From contig JADFDG010000002.1 of assembly GCA_018262975.1 (NCBI GenBank), positions 29,523 to 93,522 on the forward strand: DNA of 64,000 nucleotides. Direction: 5' to 3'. The notes under the pieces were generated by a model that saw nothing but the letters and a program-made list of their open reading frames with translations, had not been told where the DNA came from and searched no databases. This stretch comes from Gammaproteobacteria bacterium (GTDB lineage Bacteria > Pseudomonadota > Gammaproteobacteria > Pseudomonadales > JADFDG01). Below, one piece after another: positions 1 to 8,639 of this stretch (position 1 is the stretch's first letter; the number at the start of each line of letters is the position of its first letter). The translations under genes were made by a program, and so were the position numbers.

Positions 1-322
1 GGCGGCACAGGCGTACGCCTCGCGGCGTGATCACCACCGGTCGGTTGATGAGTTCCGGGTGGGCCAGCATGGCGTCCACCAGCACCCTGTCGGGCAGTCC
101 GGTATCCGCCAGGCCCAGGTCGGCATACGCCTGCTCCTTGCTGCGCAGCAGATCCCGGGGGGCCAGGCCGGCAGCCGCCAGCACGGCGAGCAGTTCGGCA
201 CGGGTCTGCGGCGACTGCAGGTAATCCACCACCCTCGGCTCGATGCCATGCGCGCGAATCAGCGCCAGGGTCTCGCGGGCATTGCTGCAACGGGGGTTAT
301 GCCAGATGGTCACGTCGCTCAT
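1..322 (-). CDS. arsC: Arsenate reductase ArsC (3' end cut by window edge)
   Basis: Reduces arsenate to arsenite using glutathione/glutaredoxin in the cytoplasm. Read leftwards from the ATG at 322, the protein opens MSDVTIWHNPRCSNARETL, giving the ArsC triad His8, Cys12 and Arg16. The last visible residues are NRPVVITPRGVRLCR, the conserved arginine-bearing substrate region near residue 105. ArsC proteins are about 110-140 residues, so only a short C-terminal tail lies beyond the left edge. The HNPxC start and RPxxxTPxGxRLCR signature favour ArsC over the related YffB and Spx proteins. No arsenic operon partner is visible, because the gene is at the edge and the gene to its right is a tRNA on the other strand. 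Confidence 0.9.
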   Translation of the reverse strand, partial: MSDVTIWHNPRCSNARETLALIRAHGIEPRVVDYLQSPQTRAELLAVLAAAGLAPRDLLRSKEQAYADLGLADTGLPDRVLVDAMLAHPELINRPVVITPRGVRLCR

Positions 323-404
323 GTACGCTCCGGGGCGCCCTGGGAAGGGGACCCACATCTTGCCACCAGGGGGCATTCGCAGGTTAAATGCGCGCTCCCG
401 CTGT

Positions 405-480
405 GGGGCGATAGCTCAGCTGGGAGAGCGCGGCGTTCGCAATGCCGAGGTCGGGAGTTCGATCCTCCTTCGCTCCACCA
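405..480 (+). tRNA. tRNA-Ala(CGC)
   Basis: A complete 76-base cloverleaf with encoded CCA end. The acceptor stem GGGGCGA pairs with TCGCTCC (one G-T), the D arm is GCTC/GAGC, and the anticodon stem CGGCG/TGCCG encloses loop TTCGCAA. The T arm is GGGAG-TTCGATC-CTCCT. The loop gives anticodon CGC, which reads GCG (Ala). A hairpin terminator follows 15 bases downstream. Confidence 0.95.
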
Positions 481-495
481 CTTTCTTCACGAAGC

Positions 496-524
496 AAAAA
501 GGCCGGTCAGTGACCGGCCTTTTT
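496..524. terminator. Bidirectional intrinsic terminator
   Basis: A 14-bp perfect stem AAAAAGGCCGGTCA / TGACCGGCCTTTTT with a single-base loop. It sits between the rightward tRNA-Ala and the leftward-transcribed gene that ends at 545. Runs of A on one side and T on the other let it act in both directions. Confidence 0.8.
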
Positions 525-544
525 GTTTTCACTGGCTTGCCTGC

Positions 545-2200
545 TCAGGCGTGGCGCGCGCGGCGCAGCCCCAGGCCGGCCAGCGCCAGCGCCAGCAGCA
601 ACGGCAGTACCGGGTCGACCGGGCGCTCGCCGGTGGCGATCGAGCAGCCACCGTCGTCCTTGCGGCTCACGGGAGCCGGGTCCTCGGGCTCCAGCGGCGC
701 CGGCTCGGCGGCCAGGAAGGCCGGCTCGCTCTGGTCAACGGCCACCACCGGGATGATACGCACGGTGAAGTCGGTACCGATGCCGTCACCCACCTTCACG
801 ATGTAGTTGATGCCCAGGTTCAGCACGTCCTCGATGTGGTCCACCGAGTACAGCGGGTTGGACGCCCACTCGGCACGCTCCTCGTCGGTAGCGGCCGCGA
901 AGCCGGAGTCGTTGTTCTTCACCCACGCAGAGCCGTTCCACCAGGCCACCAGTACCGGGTCAGTGGTCGGATCGTTGTCGTCATCGAAGAACACCCCACT
1001 CGGTTGCCACTTGCTGGGCAGCCAGTCACCGAACAGGGTCTGGTAGTTGCTGGGCAGCACGAGGGTGGACTCGATGGTGTCCGACGACTGCAGGGTAACG
1101 GTGACGGTCCCCTCGGTTCCCTCGAAGGTGGGCCCCTGGTAATTCGGGCAGGCGCCGACCACGGAGCAACGCTGTATCACCGTGAAGCCTGCCGTGGCGT
1201 CATCAAAGAAACCGTTGCTCGGGAAGTTCTTGTCCGCCGCGCCGAACAGGCCGTGCGAGAAGGTTGCCAGGCCGTCACCCTCGAACAGGTCGGAGCCGTC
1301 GGCAGTGAAGATCTTTTCGCCCATCTCGGTGACGGTCGTGCCGCCTTCGTTGAAGCCCAGCGACAGGTGCAGCCTGTCCGCGATGCCGAGCGCCGCGGCA
1401 GACTGGAAGTCATCGCCCAGGCCCTGACCCACGACGATCCGGTAGCCCTTCAGGCGCACGCCGGTGTAGTTGTTGATCTTGCTGAATACCTGGTACGGAC
1501 GCAGGTTCAGCGTTTCGGGATCGGCGTCATCGTCGCTGACGTTGAACACCAGGTCGATCGGCTTGCCGGCAGCGCCATTCGCCACGCCGGCGGTGGTGGC
1601 GGGCTGCATGGCGATCTTGAAGCGCTTGTGCGACTGGAAGCCGCTCGAACAGAGCAGCGGCTCGGGGTTGTTGCTATCGAGGTAGGCATTCTCGCCGGTC
1701 GAACTGTCGTCCGCACCGAGGTACGCAGTGTTGATGATGCAGTTTTCCGGCTTGCCGTTCTTGGTGGCCTTGTCGTCGTTCACCACCTTGATCGCGGTCG
1801 GCTCGCCCACCGGCCAGACCTTGCCGGAAACACGGGCCATGACTTCGCCGGACTCGTCGACCGTGCTCCTGACGATGCTCACGAAGCTGTCGCCGTAAGT
1901 CATGGCCATGTACAGGCCGGTGAGGTAATCCAGCAGGCCGTCGCTTTCCAGGCCCGTTTCGGTATTGACGCGACGCACGACCACATTGTCGAGGTTCCAC
2001 GCGCCAACGCAGGCGGCCGGCAGGGTGGACTCGTCGATATCAAGCGTTTCCGGGTTGTCGGCGGCCACGCAGGCGCCGGGCTTGTCGAAATTGTTGTTCA
2101 GGTTGTCGATCTTGCCGGCGTGGGCGCCGGAGGCGGCCAGCACGGCGAGGGCCAGCGCCGCGGCGCTGGCGGGAATGGCTTTGGACTTCACGGATTTCAT
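545..2200 (-). CDS. Choice-of-anchor F-type surface protein with C-terminal sorting signal
   Basis: Predicted exported protein of 551 residues. Residues 1-28 form a signal peptide ending in AHA. The body is Asp/Asn/Thr-rich and beta-like, as in the choice-of-anchor F family, whose members share a body but carry different C-terminal sorting tails. The tail here has GGCSIATGERPVDPVLPLLL, a hydrophobic segment and RRARHA, with Cys near residue 519. This Cys + DPxLPLL + helix + Arg cluster resembles the JDVT-CTERM or GlyGly-CTERM signals processed by dedicated intramembrane proteases. Function is unknown. The processing protease is not in this window. The family call rests on remembered family features and the tail, so it is moderate. 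The start ATG at 2200 gives a clean signal peptide. Confidence 0.7.
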   Translation of the reverse strand: MKSVKSKAIPASAAALALAVLAASGAHAGKIDNLNNNFDKPGACVAADNPETLDIDESTLPAACVGAWNLDNVVVRRVNTETGLESDGLLDYLTGLYMAMTYGDSFVSIVRSTVDESGEVMARVSGKVWPVGEPTAIKVVNDDKATKNGKPENCIINTAYLGADDSSTGENAYLDSNNPEPLLCSSGFQSHKRFKIAMQPATTAGVANGAAGKPIDLVFNVSDDDADPETLNLRPYQVFSKINNYTGVRLKGYRIVVGQGLGDDFQSAAALGIADRLHLSLGFNEGGTTVTEMGEKIFTADGSDLFEGDGLATFSHGLFGAADKNFPSNGFFDDATAGFTVIQRCSVVGACPNYQGPTFEGTEGTVTVTLQSSDTIESTLVLPSNYQTLFGDWLPSKWQPSGVFFDDDNDPTTDPVLVAWWNGSAWVKNNDSGFAAATDEERAEWASNPLYSVDHIEDVLNLGINYIVKVGDGIGTDFTVRIIPVVAVDQSEPAFLAAEPAPLEPEDPAPVSRKDDGGCSIATGERPVDPVLPLLLALALAGLGLRRARHA

Positions 2201-2292
2201 GCACGTACTCCGGTGCAGTTGGTCTTGGCTTAATCGCCTATTAGGCCATTCTTCCGGCCAACTTGCGAGATCCGGGCGACGAGGGACGTTCG

Positions 2293-2314
2293 TCGGGGCA
2301 TCGCCCCTCGCTAC
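2293..2314 (-). repeat. Short variant REP palindrome
   Basis: TCGGGGCATCGCCCCTCGCTAC, a shortened relative of the GTAG-type palindrome repeated elsewhere in the window. On the minus strand it begins GTAGCGAGGGG. It lies between the 3' end of speA and the start of the sorted surface protein gene, embedded in a larger GTTCG...CGAAC inverted repeat. Confidence 0.6.
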
Positions 2315-2327
2315 GAACGGCGGGGAG

Positions 2328-4238
2328 TCATTCCTCGAGGTAGGTGTAGCCGTCGAGGCCTTCGCGCACTTCCAGCAGGTACTGGCCGCGCTCCTGCGGG
2401 GTGAGCGCTGCCGCTTCCAGGCGATAGGCGAGGCGACCGAGCAACTCGTCGGCGCTGAAGTTCACGTAGCGCATCACGCTGCGCACCGAGTCGCCCATGA
2501 TCGCGTTGCGGATGTCGACGTTGCCCTCGGCATCGATCTCCACGTCCACCGCGTCGGTGTCGCCGAACAGGTTGTGCAGGTCGCCGAGAATTTCCTGGTA
2601 GGCACCCACCAGGAAGATGCCCACGTGGAACGGCTTGGCCGGGTCGTACGGCGGCATCGGCAGGGTGGTCTCGATACCTTCGCCGTCCACGTAGCTGTCG
2701 ATGCGGCCGTCGGAATCGCAGGTGATGTCCTGGATCACCGCGCGTGCCGTCGGCGGTTCCATGAGGCGTTCCAGCGGCAGCACCGGGAACACCTGGTCGA
2801 TGCCCCACACGTCCGGCGCCGACTGGAACAGCGAGAAATTCAGGAACAACTTGTCGGCCAGGCGCTCGTTGAGCTGGTCGACCAGTTCGCGCTGCTTGCG
2901 GCGGTGCGGGTCGAGTTTGGCGCGCACGCGACGGCAGCAGGCATGGTAGGCGCGCTCGGCCCAGGCGCGTTCCGCCAGCGACAGGTCCTGGTGCAGGAAC
3001 TGCGCGAGCACGTCCGAGTAGACGTTCATCATGTCGTGGTACAGCTCCAGCACGCTGACCTGTTCCCTCGGGGTGACCAGGCGCTGGTAGATCTGCCACA
3101 GGTAGACCAGGCTCGACGCCGAGCCCTCCGGCGGCGACGGCAGTTCACCGTTGGGAATGCGCTCGATGTCGATCACGTTGGTGACCAGCACCGCGTGGTG
3201 GGCGGTGAGCGCGCGACCGGACTCGGAAATCACGTCCGGGTGCGGAATGCCGTCGGCATCGGCCAGTTCCTTCAGCGCGTGCATGATTTCCCACGCGTAG
3301 TCGGTCAGGCCGTAGTTCATCGAGAAGAACGAACGCGAGCGGGTGCCCTCGTAGTCCACGCCGAGGCCGCCGCCCACGTCCACGCACTGGATGGGCGCGC
3401 CGAGCTTGCGCAGTTCCACGTAGTAGCGCGCGGCCTCGCGCATGCCGTTCTTGATGTCCTGGATGTTGGCGATCTGCGAACCCAGGTGGAAGTGCAGCAG
3501 GTAAAGGCTGTCGAGGCGACCGGCGGCGCGACAGCGCTCCACCACCTCGATGATCTGCAGCGGCGACAGGCCGAACTTCGACTTCTCGCCGCCGGAATCC
3601 TGCCAGTTACCCTTGCCGGTGCTCATCAGGCGCGCACGGATGCCGATGCGCGGCACCACGTTCATCTTCGCGCTTTCCTCGAGGATGAGGTCCAGCTCAC
3701 TCATCTTCTCGACGACGATGGTGACCTTGTAGCCGATCTTCTCGCCCAGCAGCGCCAGGCGGATGTACTCGCGGTCCTTGTAGCCGTTGCAGATGATGGT
3801 GTCGCCCGGGTGACGCGACAGCGCCAGCACGGCCAGCAGTTCCGGCTTGGAGCCGGCCTCCAGTCCCACCGGGCGACCGGCTTCCGGGTTGCCCACCGAA
3901 ACGATTTCCTCGACCACGCGCCGCTGCTGGTTCACCTTGATGGGGAACACCGGCGTGTACTTGCCCTGGTAATTCAGTTCGGCGATCACCCCGGCGAAGG
4001 CATCCGACAACTTGCGCACGCGATGGCGCAGGATTCCGGAGAAACGCACCAGCGTCGGCAAGCGCAGGCCACGCGCCTGGATCGCCTCGATCACCTCGTG
4101 CAGCGACACCGCGCGGGCATCGCCCACGCCATCCGGGTGCACGATCACGTCGCCATCGCTGTCGATGTCGAAATAGCCGTCGCCCCAGTGGCGGATGTTG
4201 TAGGTGGACAGGGCGTCGTCGAGGGTCCAGTCGGCCAT
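2328..4238 (-). CDS. speA: Biosynthetic arginine decarboxylase
   Basis: Converts arginine to agmatine and CO2, the first step of the agmatine route to putrescine. It is a fold-III (alanine-racemase-like) PLP enzyme. Length 636 residues matches SpeA (about 630-660). The PLP lysine is Lys101 in PVFPIKVNQQ. Other SpeA signatures are VDVGGGLGVDYEGT and ISESGRALTAHH. The start ATG at 4238 precedes MADWTLDDALSTYNIRHWGD, the usual SpeA beginning. The window also holds AguB (19.1-20.0 kb), which acts two steps later; the intervening agmatine deiminase is not seen here. It is transcribed alone, with a terminator-bearing spacer upstream. Confidence 0.95.
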   Translation of the reverse strand: MADWTLDDALSTYNIRHWGDGYFDIDSDGDVIVHPDGVGDARAVSLHEVIEAIQARGLRLPTLVRFSGILRHRVRKLSDAFAGVIAELNYQGKYTPVFPIKVNQQRRVVEEIVSVGNPEAGRPVGLEAGSKPELLAVLALSRHPGDTIICNGYKDREYIRLALLGEKIGYKVTIVVEKMSELDLILEESAKMNVVPRIGIRARLMSTGKGNWQDSGGEKSKFGLSPLQIIEVVERCRAAGRLDSLYLLHFHLGSQIANIQDIKNGMREAARYYVELRKLGAPIQCVDVGGGLGVDYEGTRSRSFFSMNYGLTDYAWEIMHALKELADADGIPHPDVISESGRALTAHHAVLVTNVIDIERIPNGELPSPPEGSASSLVYLWQIYQRLVTPREQVSVLELYHDMMNVYSDVLAQFLHQDLSLAERAWAERAYHACCRRVRAKLDPHRRKQRELVDQLNERLADKLFLNFSLFQSAPDVWGIDQVFPVLPLERLMEPPTARAVIQDITCDSDGRIDSYVDGEGIETTLPMPPYDPAKPFHVGIFLVGAYQEILGDLHNLFGDTDAVDVEIDAEGNVDIRNAIMGDSVRSVMRYVNFSADELLGRLAYRLEAAALTPQERGQYLLEVREGLDGYTYLEE

Positions 4239-4310
4239 GGGCGTCTCGGGGGTCCGGGGGTGGAAAAATCGGGCCGGTATTATGGGCCTGCCGGTCCCGA
4301 CTTCCTACCT

Positions 4311-4324
4311 GTAGCGAGGGGGCC
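4311..4324 (+). repeat. Truncated REP half-unit
   Basis: GTAGCGAGGGGGCC, the first 14 bases of the GTAG palindrome, after which the sequence diverges into the amtB terminator. It looks like a decayed or interrupted REP copy in the spacer between amtB and speA. Confidence 0.45.
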
Positions 4325-4333
4325 GGCAACGAG

Positions 4334-4361
4334 AAAGGGGCCTTGCGGCCCCTTTCCTTTT
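4334..4361 (-). terminator. Intrinsic terminator after amtB
   Basis: Stem AAAGGGGCC / GGCCCCTTT with loop TTGC, 28 bases past the amtB stop codon on the minus strand. The flanking CCTTTT on the plus side means it could also stop rightward transcription. Confidence 0.65.
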
Positions 4362-4382
4362 GCTCCGGACTGTCCGGACGGG

Positions 4383-5888
4383 TTAAGGGTTGTACGCCCG
4401 CTCGCCGTGCTCGGCCAGGTCGAGGCCTTCGCGCTCCTGCTCTTCGCTGACGCGCAGGCCAACCACCAGGTCCGCGATCTTGAAGGCGATGGCGGCGACG
4501 ACACCGCTCCACACCACCGCCACGACCACGCCCCACAGCTGGCTGATCACCTGCGGGCCGGTGCCTGCGAAGGTGCTCTCCAGGGTGGAGTAGTCGACCA
4601 CGCCCATGCCACCCAGCGCCGGGTTGACGAACACGCCGGTCAGGATCGCACCGACAATGCCGCCGACCGCGTGCACACCGAACACGTCCAGCGAGTCGTC
4701 ATAGCCGAGCTTCGCCTTGATGACGGTGACCGCCAGGAAGCAGATCACGCCGGCCGCCAGGCCGATCACCAGTGCACCGCCCAGGCCCACCCAGCCGCAG
4801 GCCGGGGTGATGGCGACCAGGCCGGAGATGGCGCCGGACACCGCGCCCAGCAGGCTCGGCTTGCCCTTGTGGAACCACTCGACGAAGGTCCAGGTCAGGG
4901 CCGCGACCGCGGTGGCGAACAGCGTGTTGGCAAACGGTACGGTGACGAAACTGTTGGCTTCCAGGTTGGAACCGGCGTTGAAGCCGAACCAGCCCATCCA
5001 CAGGATCGAGGCGCCGATCAGCGTCATGGTGAGCGAGTGCGGCGCCATGGCGACCTTGCCGTAGCCCAGGCGCTTGCCGACCATCAGGGCGCCGACCAGG
5101 CCGGCGATACCCGCGTTGATGTGCACCACGGTGCCGCCGGCGAAGTCCAGCGCGCCCTTGCCGAACAGGAAGCCCGACGGCGCGTCATAGGCGGACGGAC
5201 CACCCCAGTACCACACCATGTGGGCCATCGGCGCGTAGCAGAAGGTGAACCAGATCACCGTGAAGATGAGGATGGCCGAGAACTTCATGCGCTCCGCGAA
5301 GCCGCCGACGATCAGCGCGCAGGTGATGCCCGCGAAGGTGGCCTGGAACATGGCGAACAGCAGTTCCGGGATCTGTACGTTCTTGCTGAACGTTTCCACC
5401 CAGGAATCGTAGGTGACGCCGCTCAGGAACGCCTTGGACAGGCCGCCCACGAACGGGTCGAGCGCGGCGCTGGAGTTGCTGGTGAAGGCCAGCGAGTAGC
5501 CATACAGCACCCACAGCACGGCTGCCACGCAGAACACCGTGAACACCTGCATCATGGTGCTCAGCATGTTCTTGCTGCGCACCATGCCGCCGTAGAACAG
5601 CGCGACACCCGGCAGGGTCATGAACAGCACGATGATGGTCGCCGCCAGCATCCAGGCGATGTCGCCCTTGTTGCGCTCGGGCGGCGGCGGCTCGGCAGCA
5701 GCCTCGGCTTCCGCCGGTGCAGCTTCGACGGCCGGTGCAGCGGCGGCTTCCACCGGCGCGGCATCGACGGGTGCAGCCTCCATGGCCGTGGTGGCCTCGG
5801 CAGCGACAACAGCCGCTTCCTCGGCGAATACGGGGCTGGCGCCGAGCATGGCGCACCCCAGGGTGAGAGCAATCAGGAACCGTTTCAC
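4383..5888 (-). CDS. amtB: Ammonium transporter (Amt family)
   Basis: Trimeric inner-membrane channel for NH4+/NH3. The GTG at 5888 is chosen because it has a strong ribosome site (GGAGG, 7-base spacing) and yields MKRFLIALTLGCAMLGAS, a signal peptide. This is followed by an Ala/Glu/Pro-rich linker (about residues 23-67), a layout common in proteobacterial Amt precursors. The 11-helix Amt core follows, with both pore histidines visible in VVHINAG and FGVHAVGG. The product is 501 residues. An upstream ATG at 5942 would destroy the signal peptide. It lies 108 bases downstream of glnK on the same strand, the classic glnK-amtB order in which PII plugs the channel when nitrogen is plentiful. Confidence 0.94.
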   Translation of the reverse strand: MKRFLIALTLGCAMLGASPVFAEEAAVVAAEATTAMEAAPVDAAPVEAAAAPAVEAAPAEAEAAAEPPPPERNKGDIAWMLAATIIVLFMTLPGVALFYGGMVRSKNMLSTMMQVFTVFCVAAVLWVLYGYSLAFTSNSSAALDPFVGGLSKAFLSGVTYDSWVETFSKNVQIPELLFAMFQATFAGITCALIVGGFAERMKFSAILIFTVIWFTFCYAPMAHMVWYWGGPSAYDAPSGFLFGKGALDFAGGTVVHINAGIAGLVGALMVGKRLGYGKVAMAPHSLTMTLIGASILWMGWFGFNAGSNLEANSFVTVPFANTLFATAVAALTWTFVEWFHKGKPSLLGAVSGAISGLVAITPACGWVGLGGALVIGLAAGVICFLAVTVIKAKLGYDDSLDVFGVHAVGGIVGAILTGVFVNPALGGMGVVDYSTLESTFAGTGPQVISQLWGVVVAVVWSGVVAAIAFKIADLVVGLRVSEEQEREGLDLAEHGERAYNP

Positions 5889-5996
5889 GGTGTTACCTCC
5901 GCTATGCGCGAGAAATTTTTCAGAACACTTCGATAAAGGCATGGATCTTCGGCTGCTGCAGCGGCTTGCGTGGGGCCACTGCGTCGAACAGGTGGA

Positions 5997-6374
<378 letters not shown>

Positions 6375-6429
6375 CTACTCGCTTGGGTTCAACTTCGGGC
6401 AGGGCCCGTCCAGACTCGTTTTGCAGCCT

Positions 6430-6447
6430 GTGCACTCGCCAGTGCAC
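6430..6447. promoter_or_regulatory. Palindrome next to the glnK promoter
   Basis: GTGCACT-CGCC-AGTGCAC, perfect 7-base arms with a 4-base centre. It resembles the NtrC consensus TGCACC-N5-GGTGCA but is one base shorter at the centre. It overlaps the proposed sigma-54 element, so it may be a proximal NtrC or other repressor site. Role inferred only. Confidence 0.4.
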
Positions 6448-6458
6448 GATCCATGCCT
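6443..6458 (-). promoter_or_regulatory. Possible sigma-54 promoter of glnK-amtB
   Basis: On the minus strand AGGCATGGATCGTGCA places GG and GC exactly 10 bases apart, as in the consensus TGGCACG-N4-TTGCA, with mismatches at three other positions. It lies about 110 bases upstream of the glnK start and about 90 bases downstream of an NtrC-like site, the normal geometry for an Ntr promoter. Confidence 0.45.
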
Positions 6459-6533
6459 GATCTGAAAAATCGCAGCAAAACAGAGGGTTACACGGTCTTG
6501 CAGGCATGCCTGCGGAGACCGCGCCGATTATAG

Positions 6534-6550
6534 CGCACCGTGCTGGTGCG
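6534..6550. promoter_or_regulatory. NtrC-like enhancer site
   Basis: CGCACC-GTGCT-GGTGCG, a perfect 17-base inverted repeat differing from the NtrC consensus only in the outermost base pair. The 345-base spacer 6336-6680 otherwise holds the glnK promoter region and one REP palindrome; I see no gene in it. Confidence 0.55.
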
Positions 6551-6635
6551 GCGTCCCGAAACGGTGCGCAGCCATGGCACGCCTGCGTGCTATCCTGCCG
6601 CCCGCACAAGACCAGGGGCACATCCCTTCGCGAAA

Positions 6636-6659
6636 TCGGGGGCATGGCCCCCTCGCTAC
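6636..6659 (-). repeat. Single GTAG REP palindrome
   Basis: TCGGGGGCATGGCCCCCTCGCTAC; on the minus strand it starts GTAGCGAGGGGGCCATGCCC. It ends 21 bases before the ubiK start codon, so transcripts of ubiK may carry it in the leader. Confidence 0.8.
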
Positions 6660-6680
6660 GACTCAACAGCCGGTGTTGCC

Positions 6681-6947
6681 ATGAACCAGGAATCCGCCAT
6701 CAACCGCCTCGTCGACCAGCTCGCGCGCAACCTGCCGGGCAGTCTCGCCGCCGCGCGCGAAGAGTTTTCCGGTGCCGCCCGCGCCGTGCTGTCCGATGCC
6801 TTCGCGCGCATGGAGCTGGTCACCCGCGACGAGTTCGACGCGCAGACGCGCGTGCTGGCGCGCTCACGCGAATTGCTGGAGTCGCTGCAGCAGGAACTGC
6901 ACGACCTGGAAGCTCGCCTGGCCGCGCTGGAAGACAAGCGGAACTGA
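6681..6947 (+). CDS. ubiK: Ubiquinone biosynthesis accessory factor UbiK (BMFP/YqiC family)
   Basis: Small accessory protein that assists the soluble Ubi complex in aerobic ubiquinone synthesis. It is 88 residues, the family size. The N-terminal half is helical, and the C-terminal part is a coiled coil (residues about 60-85, LLESLQQELHDLEARLAALE) that trimerises in homologues. The ATG at 6681 follows the REP element. It is located just before comM on the same strand. Sequence identity was judged by eye. Confidence 0.85.
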   Translation: MNQESAINRLVDQLARNLPGSLAAAREEFSGAARAVLSDAFARMELVTRDEFDAQTRVLARSRELLESLQQELHDLEARLAALEDKRN

Positions 6948-7050
6948 CGATTTCCTACACTCCGCGGCGGTGATGCGCCGCGGACTTCCCGCCCTGCGTT
7001 CCGGAAGATGCGTCGACACCTCCGTCGCCACGCCAGGAATACGCAGCCCC

Positions 7051-8556
7051 GTGAGAATCGCCGTTGTCGCCACGCGTGCCACGCGCGGCATCGATGCACC
7101 CGCCGTACGCGTCGAGACCCACCTGTCCGGCGGACTGCCGTCGGTGTCCATCGTCGGCCTGCCGGAAACCGCCGTGCGCGAAAGCAAGGACCGCGTGCGC
7201 AGCGCGCTGCAGACCTCGCGCTTCGACTTCCCGGTGGGGCGCGTCACCGTCAACCTTGCCCCGGCCGACCTGCCCAAGGAGGGCGGCCGCTTCGACCTGC
7301 CGATCGCGCTGGGCATCCTCGCCGCATCCGGGCAACTGCCGGCGCGCGCACTGGAAGGCAGCGAATTCATCGGCGAACTGGCGCTGTCCGGCGAGTTGCG
7401 CCCCGTACGTGGCGTGCTGCCGGCGGCGCTGGCCTGCGCGCGCGCCGGCCACGAACTGGTCGTTCCGGTCGACAACGCCGACGAGGCGTCGCTGCCCCCC
7501 GGTGCGCGGGTGATTGCCGCACGGCATCTGCTCGATGTCTGCCGGCACCTGACGGGTGAAGCGCGCATCGCCCCGCACCAACCACCGGCGCATGCGCCTG
7601 CCAACGATCCGGTCGTCGCCGACCTGGCCGACGTGCGCGGGCAGCCTCTGGCGCGGCGCGCACTGGAAATCGCCGCCGCCGGCGGCCATTCGCTGCTGAT
7701 GATCGGCCCGCCGGGCAGCGGCAAGACCATGCTGGCCTCGCGTTTGCCGGGCATCCTGCCGCCGCTGGCCATGGACGAGGCGCTGGAATCGGCGGCCGTG
7801 CGTTCATTGCGCGGGGCGGTGCCGGCAGAGTTGCTCGCCGGCCGACGGCCATTCCGCTCGCCGCACCACTCGGCGTCCAGCATCGCGCTGGTGGGCGGCG
7901 GTGGCGTGCCGCGGCCCGGCGAGATCTCGCTGGCGCATCATGGTGTGCTGTTCATGGACGAGTTGCCGGAGTTCGACCGGCGCACGCTGGAAGTGCTGCG
8001 CGAACCGCTGGAATCCGGCGTGGTGCACCTGACGCGCGCAGCCGCCCAGGTGGCGTTCCCGGCGCGCTTCCAGCTGGTGGCGGCCATGAACCCCTGCCCC
8101 TGTGGTTACCTGGGCGATCCGCAGCGTGGCTGTGGCTACACCTGCGAGCGCGCCGCGCGCTACCGAGCGCGCCTGTCGGGTCCGCTGCTGGACCGCATCG
8201 ACCTGCATGTCGAAGTGGCCGCGCTGCCGCCGGCCACGCTGGCACAGGAATCCGCCGGGGAGGACAGCGCGACCGTGCGCGCGCGAGTCATGCAGGCACG
8301 CGAACGGCAACTGCAGCGACAGGGTTGCACCAACGCCACCCTGGACGGCAAGGCGCTTGCGTCAGCCGCACGCCTGTCGGTGGCAGATCGCGGCTACCTG
8401 GTCGAGGCGCTGGAGCGATTGCGGCTGTCGGCACGCGCCACCGATCGCGTGCTGCGCGTGTCACGCACTATTGCCGATCTCGCCGGTAGCGATGAGGTGG
8501 GCCGCCCGCACTTGCTCGAGGCGCTCGGCTACCGTGCCCTCGATCGCCAGGCCTGA
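7051..8556 (+). CDS. comM: ComM/YifB-family AAA+ Mg-chelatase-like protein
   Basis: Hexameric helicase-like ATPase; ComM promotes branch migration during natural transformation. The product is 501 residues. It has an N-terminal ChlI-type domain (LPSVSIVGLPETAVRESKDR) and NLAPADLPKEGGRFDLPIA. The Mg-chelatase AAA core has Walker A GPPGSGKT at about residues 219-226 and Walker B-like LFMDELPEF. A C-terminal Cys cluster NPCPCGYLGD...CGYTC is also present. The GTG start at 7051 matches the family's N-terminus; an in-frame ATG at 6973 would add 26 unlike residues. A REP pair follows 5 bases after the stop. Confidence 0.93.
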   Translation: MRIAVVATRATRGIDAPAVRVETHLSGGLPSVSIVGLPETAVRESKDRVRSALQTSRFDFPVGRVTVNLAPADLPKEGGRFDLPIALGILAASGQLPARALEGSEFIGELALSGELRPVRGVLPAALACARAGHELVVPVDNADEASLPPGARVIAARHLLDVCRHLTGEARIAPHQPPAHAPANDPVVADLADVRGQPLARRALEIAAAGGHSLLMIGPPGSGKTMLASRLPGILPPLAMDEALESAAVRSLRGAVPAELLAGRRPFRSPHHSASSIALVGGGGVPRPGEISLAHHGVLFMDELPEFDRRTLEVLREPLESGVVHLTRAAAQVAFPARFQLVAAMNPCPCGYLGDPQRGCGYTCERAARYRARLSGPLLDRIDLHVEVAALPPATLAQESAGEDSATVRARVMQARERQLQRQGCTNATLDGKALASAARLSVADRGYLVEALERLRLSARATDRVLRVSRTIADLAGSDEVGRPHLLEALGYRALDRQA

Positions 8557-8561
8557 TTCCC

Positions 8562-8628
8562 GTAGCGAGGGGGCCATGCCCCCGATTCTCCGGATGCCAG
8601 CGTGTCGGGGGCATGGCCCCCTCGCTAC
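8562..8628. repeat. Paired GTAG REP element (BIME-like)
   Basis: Two inverted REP units, GTAGCGAGGGGGCCATGCCC... and ...GGGCATGGCCCCCTCGCTAC, separated by a short unique loop. It lies between the convergent 3' ends of comM and the LuxR-type regulator gene, where it may also act as a terminator-like hairpin. Confidence 0.85.
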
Positions 8629-8639
8629 ATTGGTCGTGT

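Noticed and set aside
59..5936. Long open frames on the plus strand (59-2233 and 1965-5936) opposite the surface protein, speA and amtB
   Set aside because: They are antisense to well-supported genes, rich in Arg/His/Gln/Ala with no domain, and arise because high-GC third positions remove stop codons.
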